A stretch of DNA of 5,589 nucleotides, taken from the NCBI GenBank assembly GCA_020852035.1, contig JADZBR010000282.1, positions 1 to 5,589 on the forward strand, written 5' to 3'. Origin of the DNA: Caulobacteraceae bacterium. Lineage in GTDB: Bacteria; Pseudomonadota; Alphaproteobacteria; Caulobacterales; Caulobacteraceae. How positions within the stretch are numbered: the first letter of the stretch is position 1; every line of letters begins with the position of its first letter. Position numbers and translations under genes: made by a program. The notes beneath the pieces were generated by a model. It was given only the letters and a program-made list of their open reading frames with translations. It was not told the origin of the DNA and ran no database searches. This document shows positions 1 to 5,589 of this stretch, one piece after another.

Positions 1-1110
1 ATGGTGCTGCGCGCCGGCCTGCCGCTGCAGGACATGGAGTTCGTCCAGTTCCACCCGACCGGCATCTTCCCGGCCGGCTGCCTGATCACGGAGGGCGCCC
101 GGGGCGAGGGCGGCTATCTGACCAATTCCGAGGGCGAGCGGTTCATGGAGCGCTATGCGCCCTCCGTGAAGGACCTGGCGCCCCGCGACATGGTCAGCCG
201 CGCCATGACGATGGAGATCCGCGAGGGCCGGGGCGTCGGGCCGAACAAGGACCACATCCACCTGCACCTCGACCACCTGGACCCCAAGATCCTGGCCGAG
301 CGCCTGCCGGGCATCTCCGAGAGCGCCAGGATCCTCGCCGGCGTCGATGTCACCAGAGAGCCGATCCCGGTGCTGCCGACCGTTCACTACAACATGGGCG
401 GCATCCCGACGAACTTCTACTCCGAGGTGGTCACCAAGCAGGGCGAGGATCCGGACAAGGTGGCGACCGGCCTGATGGCGGTGGGCGAGGCGGCCTGCGT
501 GAGCGTGCATGGCGCCAACCGCCTGGGCTCCAATTCCCTGATCGACCTCGTCGTGTTCGGTCGCTCGGCCGCCCTGCGCTGCGCTGACAAACTCACCCCC
601 GGCGCTGCGCAGCCCGAACTCAAGGACGAGTGGACCGACGGCCACCTCGCCCGCTTCGACCGCCTGCGCAACGCCTCCGGCTCCACCCCGACGGCGGCCC
701 TGCGGCTGGAGATGCAGCGCGCCATGCAGGAGGACGCCGCCGTGTTCCGCGACGGCCCGGCCCTGCAGTCCGGCGTCGAGCGGCTGGCGGCGGTGCAGGC
801 CAAGCGCGCCGACATCGGCGTGACCGACCGCGGCCTGATCTGGAACACCGACCTCGTCGAGACCCTGGAATTCGACAATCTGGTCGGCCAGGCCATCGTC
901 ACCGTGAACGGCGCGGCCAACCGCACCGAGAGCCGCGGCGCCCACGCCCGCGAGGACTTCGCCGAGCGCGACGACGAGACCTGGATGAAGCACACCCTGG
1001 CCTGGTTCGACGACGCCACCGGCAAGGTGGCCATCGATTACCGGCCGGTGCACAGCTACACCCTGACCAACGACATCGCCTACATCCCGCCGAAAGCGCG
1101 CGTGTATTGA
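1..1110 (+). CDS. sdhA: Succinate dehydrogenase flavoprotein subunit SdhA (5'-truncated by window edge)
   Basis: This is the catalytic subunit of respiratory complex II. It oxidises succinate to fumarate at a covalently bound FAD on the cytoplasmic side of the inner membrane. Visible active-site residues, numbered from the window start, are His18 in FVQFHPTG, Thr30-Glu31 in LITEGARGEGG, Arg62 in APRDM (the catalytic proton-shuttle arginine), His129 in VHYNMGG and Arg174 in ANRLGSNS. Their spacing matches E. coli SdhA H242, T254/E255, R286, H354 and R399 to within one residue. About 225 N-terminal residues are therefore missing, including the FAD-binding Rossmann start and the flavinylated histidine. 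The ATG at position 1 is an internal Met (MVLRAGLPLQDME), not the start. The C-terminus (DYRPVHSYTL...IPPKARVY) is intact and typical of alphaproteobacteria. The TGA stop overlaps the next gene's ATG. sdhB follows only after two unrelated genes. Confidence 0.97.
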   Translation: MVLRAGLPLQDMEFVQFHPTGIFPAGCLITEGARGEGGYLTNSEGERFMERYAPSVKDLAPRDMVSRAMTMEIREGRGVGPNKDHIHLHLDHLDPKILAERLPGISESARILAGVDVTREPIPVLPTVHYNMGGIPTNFYSEVVTKQGEDPDKVATGLMAVGEAACVSVHGANRLGSNSLIDLVVFGRSAALRCADKLTPGAAQPELKDEWTDGHLARFDRLRNASGSTPTAALRLEMQRAMQEDAAVFRDGPALQSGVERLAAVQAKRADIGVTDRGLIWNTDLVETLEFDNLVGQAIVTVNGAANRTESRGAHAREDFAERDDETWMKHTLAWFDDATGKVAIDYRPVHSYTLTNDIAYIPPKARVY

Positions 1111-1112
1111 TG
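1108..1112 (+). other. TGATG stop/start overlap, sdhA to methyltransferase
   Basis: The sdhA TGA (1108-1110) shares its A with the ATG of the next gene (1110-1112). I see no strong Shine-Dalgarno sequence just upstream. This arrangement commonly gives translational coupling by re-initiation of the terminating ribosome, and it supports 1110 as the start of the downstream gene. Coupling is inferred, not shown. Confidence 0.75.
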
Positions 1113-1805
1113 GACGACGGGTCCCAGGTCATCGCGCCGCCGCGGCCGAACGACGCCGAGTTCTTCCACTCGCACGTCTTCCCCGACGGCGAGGAGATCA
1201 AGGGCATCAAGCCGCTGAACGTGCTGCAGGCCGAGGCCGAGGTGGTCCATCGCTTCGGCATGGCCGGCAAGAGCGTGCTCGACGTCGGCGCCTGGGACGG
1301 CTTCCAGTCCTTTGAGGCCGAGCGGCGCGGCGCCGCTCGGGTGCTGGCCACCGACCACTTCTGCTGGAACGGCCCGGGCTGGGCCGACAAGCGCGGCTTC
1401 GACTACGCCAGGTTCAAGCTCGGCTCGCGGGTCGAGGAGCTGGAGATCGATGTGCCGGACATCACGCCGGAGGCCCTCGGCGGGACGTTCGACGTGGTGC
1501 TGTTCCTGGGCGTCCTCTACCACGTGAAGGACCCGCTCGCCTGTCTGGAGCGGATGGCGGCGGTGACGGCTGAATGCTTGATCGTCGAGACCGAGACGGC
1601 CTTCGACCTGATCCCCTGGCCGGTGATGCGCTACTACAGGCGCTACGAGCTGAACGAGGATCCGACCAACTACTGGGCGCCCAACAAGCTCTGCCTGACC
1701 GCCATGCTGCAGGAGCTGGGCTTTTCCCGCTTCGAGATCGCGCCGACCCCCTTCCACAAGCAGTCGTGGAAGCGCGGGCGCATCATCATGCACGCCTTCC
1801 GCTAG
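1110..1805 (+). CDS. Class I SAM-dependent methyltransferase, CmoB-core-like, substrate unknown
   Basis: The 231-residue protein has a Rossmann-fold methyltransferase core. Motif I is VLDVGAWDG (56-64), the acidic residue at the end of strand 2 is Asp82 (LATDHF), and the motif IV/post-IV region is FDVVLFLGVLYHVKDP (127-142). The GVLYH...P signature recalls the CmoB / DUF1698 (Methyltransf_9) group. A preceding FFHSHVFPDGEEIKGI segment (18-33) resembles the 'W[YF]H...G' opening of many stand-alone methyltransferases of that kind. CmoB itself is about 320 residues with an N-terminal extension that is absent here, so a wobble-uridine carboxymethyl-transfer role should not be assumed. An aromatic/basic C-terminal part (172-222) may form the substrate lid. 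The frame stays open upstream within sdhA, but that stretch is Arg/Pro-rich out-of-frame translation. The ATG overlapping the sdhA stop is the natural start. Codon use matches its neighbours. The substrate (tRNA, lipid, quinone-like or other small molecule) cannot be told from sequence. Confidence 0.85.
   Translation: MDDGSQVIAPPRPNDAEFFHSHVFPDGEEIKGIKPLNVLQAEAEVVHRFGMAGKSVLDVGAWDGFQSFEAERRGAARVLATDHFCWNGPGWADKRGFDYARFKLGSRVEELEIDVPDITPEALGGTFDVVLFLGVLYHVKDPLACLERMAAVTAECLIVETETAFDLIPWPVMRYYRRYELNEDPTNYWAPNKLCLTAMLQELGFSRFEIAPTPFHKQSWKRGRIIMHAFR
1318..1340 (+). repeat. Perfect 11-bp inverted repeat with 1-nt centre inside the methyltransferase gene
   Basis: The left arm CCGAGCGGCGC (1318-1328) and right arm GCGCCGCTCGG (1330-1340) are exact reverse complements around G1329. 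As RNA this could form a 9-bp, nearly all-GC stem with a 5-nt loop. No T-run follows, so it is not an intrinsic terminator. It encodes part of AERRGAARV, a stretch that looks conserved in related methyltransferases, so amino-acid constraint plus high GC may explain it. Confidence 0.6.
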
Positions 1806-1814
1806 GCTCCGCCG

Positions 1815-3215
1815 ATGGCCCAGACCCAACCCGACGCCCTGACCGCCCGCATCCCGGCCCGTTCGATGGGGCTGAAGCTGCTGCTGGTCTGCCTGCTGGC
1901 GCTGTTGATGAGCATCCCGGCGCTGTTCGTGTTCGGCCTGCTCTCCGAGCGCACCAACCGCGCCGACCAGGTGGCGCGCGAGGTCGGCGGTCTGGTCGGC
2001 GGGCCGCAGACCTTCGTCGGGCCGATCCTCTCGGTGCCCTATGTCGCGCCCCCCAACGCCCCGAACGAGGCCGCGCAGCGCGGCGTCTTCCTGATCTTCC
2101 CGACCGAGGCGAGCGCCACCGCCGCCTCCCGCTCGGAGGTCCGCACCCGCTCCCTCTTCAAGGTGCCGGTCTGGCAGGCGGACCTGATCTTCACCTCGCG
2201 CTTCGACCTGGCCGAATCCGCTGCCAAGGCGCCGCCCGGCGCGACGCTGGACTGGGCGCGGGCCGAGTTCCTGATCGGCGCCTCGGACGCGCGCGGGGCC
2301 CAGGCCGACGTGGTGCTGAAGGTCGCCGACCGGACCCTGCCGCTGTCGCCGGCCTCCTCGCTCTCCGATGTCAGCCTGCAAGGCGATGCGAGCGGCCCCT
2401 CGCGGCGTGGCGCCGGCGACCCCAACATGCGCTTCTTCGGCGCCCCCGCCGCGGACCTGGCGACGCCGACCGGCCGGTTCGACGCCACCGCCACCATGAA
2501 GTTCTCCGGCGCCCAGCGGCTGGCCGTGCTGGCCTGGGGCAAGACCACCAGCTTCGCCGCCCGGGGCGACTGGCCGCATCCCAGCTTCGACGGCGGGTTC
2601 CTGCCGGTGAAGCGCCACGTCGGGGCCGACGGCTTCACTGCCGAGTGGAGCGTGCCCTTCATCGCCCGCGGCGTGCCCGCCGAGGGCCTGACGGACACCT
2701 TGCAGCGGCTGGGGCAGGCGGCGCTGGGCGTCTCTTTCGTCGAGCCGGCCAACCCCTACCAGTCGGTGGCGCGCTCGCTGAAATATGCGCCGATGTTCAT
2801 CGGCCTGGTGTTCCTGGCCTACTTCCTGTTCGAGACCACGCAGGGGCGGCGCGTGCATCCGGCGCAGTACGTGCTGATCGGCCTGGCGCAGATCATCTTC
2901 TATCTCCTGCTGCTCTCGATCGCCGAGCACACCGGCTTCGACGCCGGGTTCGCCATCGCCGCCGGCGCCACCGTGGCGCTGATCTCGGCCTACGCGGGCT
3001 GGACCTTCGAGAGCCGCAAACAGGGCGTGATCGCCCTGGTCGCCTTCGCCGCGCTCTACGCCCTGATCTACGTGCTGATGCGGCTGGAGGACTTCGCCCT
3101 CCTGATCGGCGCGCTCACCAGCTTCGCGGCCATCGCCGCGGTCATGTATTTCACCCGGAAGGTGGACTGGTACGGCCAGTTCGCCGCCAACGAGACCCCG
3201 AAGGCCCCTGTCTGA
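1815..3215 (+). CDS. creD: CreD-family inner-membrane protein (cell envelope integrity)
   Basis: The 466-residue protein matches the CreD family (E. coli CreD is about 450 aa). A short cytoplasmic N-terminus is followed by one membrane segment (about 20-43) and then the family hallmark SERTNRADQVAREVGG...GP..SVPYV (44-77). A large periplasmic domain of roughly 280 residues comes next, including HPSFDGGFLPVKR (255-267). A C-terminal bundle of about five helices (near 323-340, 349-369, 374-394, 402-422, 426-446) carries SVARSLKYAPMFIGL, HPAQYVLIGLAQ, FYLLLLSIAEHTGF and the terminal FTRKVDWYG. In E. coli CreD is controlled by CreBC and affects envelope phenotypes such as colicin E2 tolerance; its biochemical activity is unknown. 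No CreBC genes are visible here. It starts 9 nt after the methyltransferase stop with only a weak AGG (1804-1806) as Shine-Dalgarno. ATG1866 is an alternative start that would still keep the first membrane segment. Its stop overlaps the sdhB start. Confidence 0.93.
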   Translation: MAQTQPDALTARIPARSMGLKLLLVCLLALLMSIPALFVFGLLSERTNRADQVAREVGGLVGGPQTFVGPILSVPYVAPPNAPNEAAQRGVFLIFPTEASATAASRSEVRTRSLFKVPVWQADLIFTSRFDLAESAAKAPPGATLDWARAEFLIGASDARGAQADVVLKVADRTLPLSPASSLSDVSLQGDASGPSRRGAGDPNMRFFGAPAADLATPTGRFDATATMKFSGAQRLAVLAWGKTTSFAARGDWPHPSFDGGFLPVKRHVGADGFTAEWSVPFIARGVPAEGLTDTLQRLGQAALGVSFVEPANPYQSVARSLKYAPMFIGLVFLAYFLFETTQGRRVHPAQYVLIGLAQIIFYLLLLSIAEHTGFDAGFAIAAGATVALISAYAGWTFESRKQGVIALVAFAALYALIYVLMRLEDFALLIGALTSFAAIAAVMYFTRKVDWYGQFAANETPKAPV

Positions 3216-3217
3216 TG
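3213..3217 (+). other. TGATG stop/start overlap, creD to sdhB
   Basis: The creD TGA (3213-3215) shares its A with the sdhB ATG (3215-3217). A weak GAAGG (3200-3204) lies about 10 nt upstream and could act as Shine-Dalgarno. The overlap implies that SdhB translation is at least partly coupled to that of CreD. The overlap is seen directly; the coupling is inferred. Confidence 0.75.
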
Positions 3218-3997
3218 GTCCAGCTGACGCTTCCCAAGAACTCCACCGTCACCGCCGGCAAGCACCACCCCGCCCCGGCCGGCGCCAGGAAGGTGAAGAC
3301 CTTCAAGGTCTATCGCTACGACCCCGAGACCGGCGCCAACCCGCGTTGGGACACCTACGACGTGGACGTCGACGCCTGCGGCCCGATGGTGCTGGACGTG
3401 CTGATCCACATCAAGAACACGATGGATTCGACCCTCTCGTTCCGGCGCTCCTGCCGCGAAGGGGTCTGCGGCTCCTGCGCCATGAACATCGGCGGGCGCA
3501 ACACGCTGGCCTGCACCCGCGGCTGGGAGGAGGAGCCGGGCAAGGTGGTGGCGATCAGCCCCCTGCCCTCGCAGCCGGTGGTCAAGGACCTCGTCCCCGA
3601 CCTGACCCTGTTCTACGCCCAGTACGCCTCCATCGAGCCCTGGCTGCACACCGAGACGCCCGAGCCGCAGAAGGAGTGGAAACAGACCCCCGAGGACCGC
3701 GAGAAGCTCGACGGCCTCTACGAGTGCATCCTCTGCGCCTGCTGCACCACCTCGTGTCCGAGCTACTGGTGGAACGGCGAGAAGTATCTCGGCCCGGCCA
3801 CCCTGCTGCACGCCTACCGCTGGATCATCGACAGCCGCGACGAGGCCGCCGGCGAGCGGCTGGACGCCCTGGAGGACCCCTTCAAGCTCTACCGCTGCCA
3901 CACCATCATGAACTGCGCCCAGGTGTGTCCGAAGGGCCTCAATCCGGCCAAGGCGATCGCCGAGATCAAGAAGATGCTGGTGGAACGCACCATCTGA
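3215..3997 (+). CDS. sdhB: Succinate dehydrogenase iron-sulfur subunit SdhB
   Basis: The 260-residue subunit carries electrons from SdhA FAD to quinone at the membrane anchor. The N-terminal plant-type ferredoxin domain has the [2Fe-2S] ligands Cys80, Cys85, Cys88 and Cys100 (CREGVCGSC...C). All four are cysteine, whereas E. coli has Asp at the third. The C-terminal domain shows CILCACCTTSCP (171-182) and CHTIMNCAQVCPKG (228-241). By alignment with E. coli, Cys171, 174, 177 and 238 hold the [4Fe-4S] cluster and Cys181, 228 and 234 the [3Fe-4S] cluster. Trp186 and His229 correspond to the quinone-site residues W164 and H207. The roughly 25-residue N-terminal lead (MVQLTLPKNS...) is common in alphaproteobacterial SdhB and supports the ATG at 3215. 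The frame is open far upstream inside creD, but that translation is Arg/Ala-rich noise, so this is not a fusion. No sdhC/sdhD lies downstream; they are probably upstream of the window. Confidence 0.97.
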   Translation: MVQLTLPKNSTVTAGKHHPAPAGARKVKTFKVYRYDPETGANPRWDTYDVDVDACGPMVLDVLIHIKNTMDSTLSFRRSCREGVCGSCAMNIGGRNTLACTRGWEEEPGKVVAISPLPSQPVVKDLVPDLTLFYAQYASIEPWLHTETPEPQKEWKQTPEDREKLDGLYECILCACCTTSCPSYWWNGEKYLGPATLLHAYRWIIDSRDEAAGERLDALEDPFKLYRCHTIMNCAQVCPKGLNPAKAIAEIKKMLVERTI

Positions 3998-4010
3998 CGA
4001 ACGGCGAAGT

Positions 4011-4024
4011 TGACGCCGGCGTCA
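4011..4024 (+). promoter_or_regulatory. Perfect 14-bp palindrome in the sdhB-reductase gap; candidate operator or small hairpin
   Basis: TGACGCCGGCGTCA is exactly self-complementary and sits centrally in the 49-bp gap between sdhB and the reductase gene, the longest non-coding stretch here. It is followed by the short AT-rich run TAATTT (4025-4030). It could bind a dimeric regulator, or form a 5-bp stem with a CCGG loop as a weak attenuator. The TGA-N8-TCA spacing does not fit FNR/FixK or CRP sites, which have N6. I found no convincing -35/-10 pair around it. The function is a guess. Confidence 0.45.
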
Positions 4025-4036
4025 TAATTTCGCATC

Positions 4037-4043
4037 GGGGAAG
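4037..4043 (+). promoter_or_regulatory. Ribosome binding site of the ferredoxin reductase gene
   Basis: GGGGAAG lies just upstream of ATG4047. It is a clear purine-rich Shine-Dalgarno sequence, unlike the weak or absent ones of the overlapping genes upstream. It fixes the reductase start and suggests that this gene is translated independently of sdhB. Confidence 0.65.
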
Positions 4044-4046
4044 CTG

Positions 4047-5267
4047 ATGGGTGGAAACGTGGTCATCCTCGGAGCGGGGCACGCCGGCGGGTCGGCGGCC
4101 GCGCTGCTGCGCCAGTTCGGCTACGAGGGCCATATCGTCATGGTCGGCGACGAGCCGCTGGCGCCCTATCAGCGCCCGCCGCTCTCCAAGGCATGGTTGA
4201 AGGGCGAGGCCGACGGCGAGGCCCTGGCCCTCAGGCCCGAGGAATTCTACGCCGAGAACGACATCGACTTCCGCGCGGGCGTCACGGCGACCAAGATCGT
4301 CCGCGGCGGCCGGACCGTCGAGCTCAGCGACGGCTCTTCGATCCCCTACGAACACCTGATCATCGCCACCGGCGCACGGGCCATCCGCCTGGCGGTCGAG
4401 GGCGCCGACCTCGACGGCGTCATGGTGCTGCGCACCGCCGCCGACGCCGAGGAACTGAAGCACCGCGTCGGCCCCGGCAAGCGCGTCGCCGTGGTCGGCG
4501 GCGGCTATATCGGCCTGGAGGTCGCCGCCTCCGCCCGCGCGCTGGGCGCCGAGGCGGTGGTGATCGAGCGCGAGGCCCGCGTGCTGGCCCGCGTCGCCTG
4601 CCCGGCGCTGTCGACCTTCGTGACCGGCTACCACAAGACCAAGGGCGTCGCCTTCGAACTGGAAGCCAACGTCGGCGGCTTCGCCGGCGAGGGCGGCAAG
4701 CTCACCGGCGTGAAGCTGGGCGACGGGCGCACCATCGCCTGCGACGTGGCGGTGGTCGGCGTCGGGGCCATCCCGAACGACGAGCTGGCCTCCGACGCCG
4801 GCCTGGAGACCGCCCGCGGCGTCGTGGTCGACGATACGGCCCGCACCGCCGACCCGGCGATCTTCGCCATTGGCGACGTCACCCACCGGCCGCTGCCGAT
4901 CTACGAGCGCATGTTCCGGCTGGAGAGCGTGCAGAACGCCCTGGAGCAGGCCCGGCAGGCCGCCGCCATCATCTGCGGCCGCCCGCCGCCGGCGCCCGAG
5001 GCGCCGTGGAACTGGTCGGACCAGTATGACCTGAAGCTGCAGATGGCCGGGCTGCCGTTCGAGGCCGACGCCACCATCGTGCGCGGCGATCCGGCCACCG
5101 CCAAATTCGCGGTCTTCCACCTGAAGGGCGACCAGATCCAGGCCGTCGAGGCGGTGAACGCGCCGCCGGAATTCATGGCTGGCAAACAGTTCATTCTCAA
5201 CCGCAAGCCGGTGTCGCGTGACAAACTCGCCGACACCTCGATATCAATGAAGGAAGTCGGCGCGTAA
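4047..5267 (+). CDS. FAD-dependent NAD(P)H:ferredoxin reductase, putidaredoxin/rhodocoxin reductase type
   Basis: The 406-residue soluble flavoprotein should move electrons from NAD(P)H through FAD to a [2Fe-2S] ferredoxin, most likely the one encoded 21 nt downstream. The FAD-binding Rossmann motif is LGAGHAGGSAA (8-18), followed by YQRPPLSK (41-48), IIATGAR (105-111), the NAD-binding motif VVGGGYIGLE (149-158) and the second FAD motif IFAIGDV (272-278). The C-terminal domain holds WNWSDQYDLKLQ (321-332), a signature of this oxygenase-coupled reductase class. Glu174 at the end of the second strand of the NAD domain (VVIER) suggests NADH rather than NADPH. No redox-active CxxxxC is seen in the FAD region, which argues against a glutathione- or lipoamide-type disulfide reductase. 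Length and start (after GGGGAAG) fit the family. The physiological electron acceptor beyond ferredoxin is unknown. Confidence 0.92.
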   Translation: MGGNVVILGAGHAGGSAAALLRQFGYEGHIVMVGDEPLAPYQRPPLSKAWLKGEADGEALALRPEEFYAENDIDFRAGVTATKIVRGGRTVELSDGSSIPYEHLIIATGARAIRLAVEGADLDGVMVLRTAADAEELKHRVGPGKRVAVVGGGYIGLEVAASARALGAEAVVIEREARVLARVACPALSTFVTGYHKTKGVAFELEANVGGFAGEGGKLTGVKLGDGRTIACDVAVVGVGAIPNDELASDAGLETARGVVVDDTARTADPAIFAIGDVTHRPLPIYERMFRLESVQNALEQARQAAAIICGRPPPAPEAPWNWSDQYDLKLQMAGLPFEADATIVRGDPATAKFAVFHLKGDQIQAVEAVNAPPEFMAGKQFILNRKPVSRDKLADTSISMKEVGA

Positions 5268-5278
5268 AATCGGCCGCC

Positions 5279-5285
5279 GGGGGAA
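5279..5285 (+). promoter_or_regulatory. Ribosome binding site of the ferredoxin gene
   Basis: GGGGGAA lies in the 21-bp gap between the reductase stop (TAA, 5265-5267) and ATG5289. It supports ATG5289 as the ferredoxin start. The small gap suggests that the reductase and ferredoxin are co-transcribed. Confidence 0.65.
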
Positions 5286-5288
5286 CAT

Positions 5289-5589
5289 ATGGCGAAGATC
5301 ACCTACATCGAGTTCGACGGGACCGAGCACGTCGTCGACGTGAAGAACGGCCTTTCGGTGATGGAAGGCGCGGTGAAGAACAACATCCCCGGCATCGACG
5401 CCGACTGCGGCGGCGCCTGCGCCTGCGCCACCTGCCACGTCTATGTGCAGGGCGAGGACTGGCTGGCCAAGACCGGCGAGCGCTCGGCGATGGAGGAGTC
5501 CATGCTCGACTTCGCCGAGGGCGTCGAGGACAACAGCCGCCTCTCCTGCCAGATCAAGGTCTCCGACGAGCTCGACGGCCTGACGGTGA
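5289..5589 (+). CDS. Adrenodoxin/putidaredoxin-type [2Fe-2S] ferredoxin (3'-truncated by window edge)
   Basis: One hundred codons are visible, beginning MAKITYIEFDGTEHVVDV. The cluster ligands are Cys40, Cys46, Cys49 and Cys87 (C-x5-C-x2-C-x37-C), the vertebrate-type/adrenodoxin pattern. Cys44 (DADCGGACACATCH) is an extra, non-ligand cysteine common in alphaproteobacterial homologues. The region AMEESMLDFAEGVEDNSRLSCQIKV (67-91) provides the acidic partner-docking helix and the last ligand. Relatives such as Rhodobacter capsulatus FdVI are about 106 residues and end LDGLVV..PE.Q-, so only about six residues and the stop should be missing. It lies directly after a matching FAD reductase. It could serve a class I P450, Fe-S cluster assembly or heme modification, and the sequence alone does not decide. 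Base 5589 is the first base of an incomplete codon. Confidence 0.93.
   Translation, partial: MAKITYIEFDGTEHVVDVKNGLSVMEGAVKNNIPGIDADCGGACACATCHVYVQGEDWLAKTGERSAMEESMLDFAEGVEDNSRLSCQIKVSDELDGLTV

Noticed and set aside
1080..2930. Very long open frame on the - strand opposite the methyltransferase and creD
   Set aside because: Its translation is rich in Arg, Gly, Gln and His without any recognisable domain. It is the expected antisense shadow of GC-biased codons in two well-supported + strand genes.
1574..3214. sdhB frame open upstream through the methyltransferase and creD, suggesting a fusion of over 800 residues
   Set aside because: The upstream part is out-of-frame Arg/Ala/Pro-rich translation. 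SdhB homology begins at the ATG at 3215 with a normal N-terminus, and creD is clearly read in another frame.
3998..4023. CGAAC-N17-CGTC, resembling an alphaproteobacterial ECF/EcfG-type promoter (GGAAC-N16/17-CGTT)
   Set aside because: Each half has a mismatch, and such short motifs are frequent by chance in GC-rich DNA. The second half is also part of the palindrome.
4010..4028. TTGACG followed by CATAAT as a sigma-70-like promoter
   Set aside because: The two hexamers are only 7 nt apart, far from the required ~17 nt, and no suitable partner lies at the correct distance from either.
4011..4030. Palindrome plus TAATTT as an intrinsic terminator after sdhB
   Set aside because: A usable stem would be only 5 bp, and the downstream run has three consecutive Ts at most, so efficient termination is unlikely.
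3966..5120. Long open frame on the - strand opposite the reductase gene
   Set aside because: It is low-complexity Gly/Ala/Asp/Val-rich translation with no family motifs, while the opposite + strand frame has complete FAD and NAD motifs.
5328..5342. Inverted repeat CACGTCG-T-CGACGTG near the start of the ferredoxin gene
   Set aside because: It is only 7 bp per arm within codons for a conserved EHVVDV stretch, so it is readily explained by chance and GC-biased codons.

Overview
The window is a compact, single-strand, very GC-rich piece of bacterial chromosome with strongly G/C-biased third codon positions. Six genes all lie on the + strand with almost no non-coding DNA. The SdhA and SdhB sequences, the adrenodoxin-type ferredoxin and the codon use point to an alphaproteobacterium. 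From memory of related proteins I would guess the Caulobacter/Phenylobacterium group, but this is inference and no database was searched.

Layout: (1) 1-1110, the C-terminal ~60% of succinate dehydrogenase flavoprotein SdhA, with its 5' part outside the window; (2) 1110-1805, a small class I SAM-dependent methyltransferase distantly like the CmoB core, whose ATG overlaps the sdhA stop (TGATG); (3) 1815-3215, a CreD-family inner-membrane protein, starting 9 nt after the methyltransferase; (4) 3215-3997, succinate dehydrogenase iron-sulfur subunit SdhB, whose ATG overlaps the creD stop in the same way; (5) a 49-bp gap with a perfect 14-bp palindrome and a good Shine-Dalgarno sequence; (6) 4047-5267, a putidaredoxin-reductase-type FAD/NAD(P) ferredoxin reductase; (7) 5289 to the window end, an adrenodoxin-type [2Fe-2S] ferredoxin cut by the edge about six residues before its expected end.

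Functionally, SdhA and SdhB form the soluble catalytic arm of respiratory complex II (succinate to fumarate, electrons through FAD and three Fe-S clusters to quinone). The membrane anchors SdhC/SdhD are not in the window and probably lie upstream. The reductase and ferredoxin make an NAD(P)H -> FAD -> [2Fe-2S] electron chain like those that feed class I cytochromes P450 or Fe-S/heme biosynthesis. No P450 is visible.

The most unusual point is the interruption of sdhA-sdhB by a methyltransferase and a creD gene, stitched in by stop/start overlaps so that SdhB translation is probably coupled to CreD. I see no mobile element, CRISPR array, RNA gene or clearly new defence or biosynthetic system. 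The rest is ordinary core metabolism.
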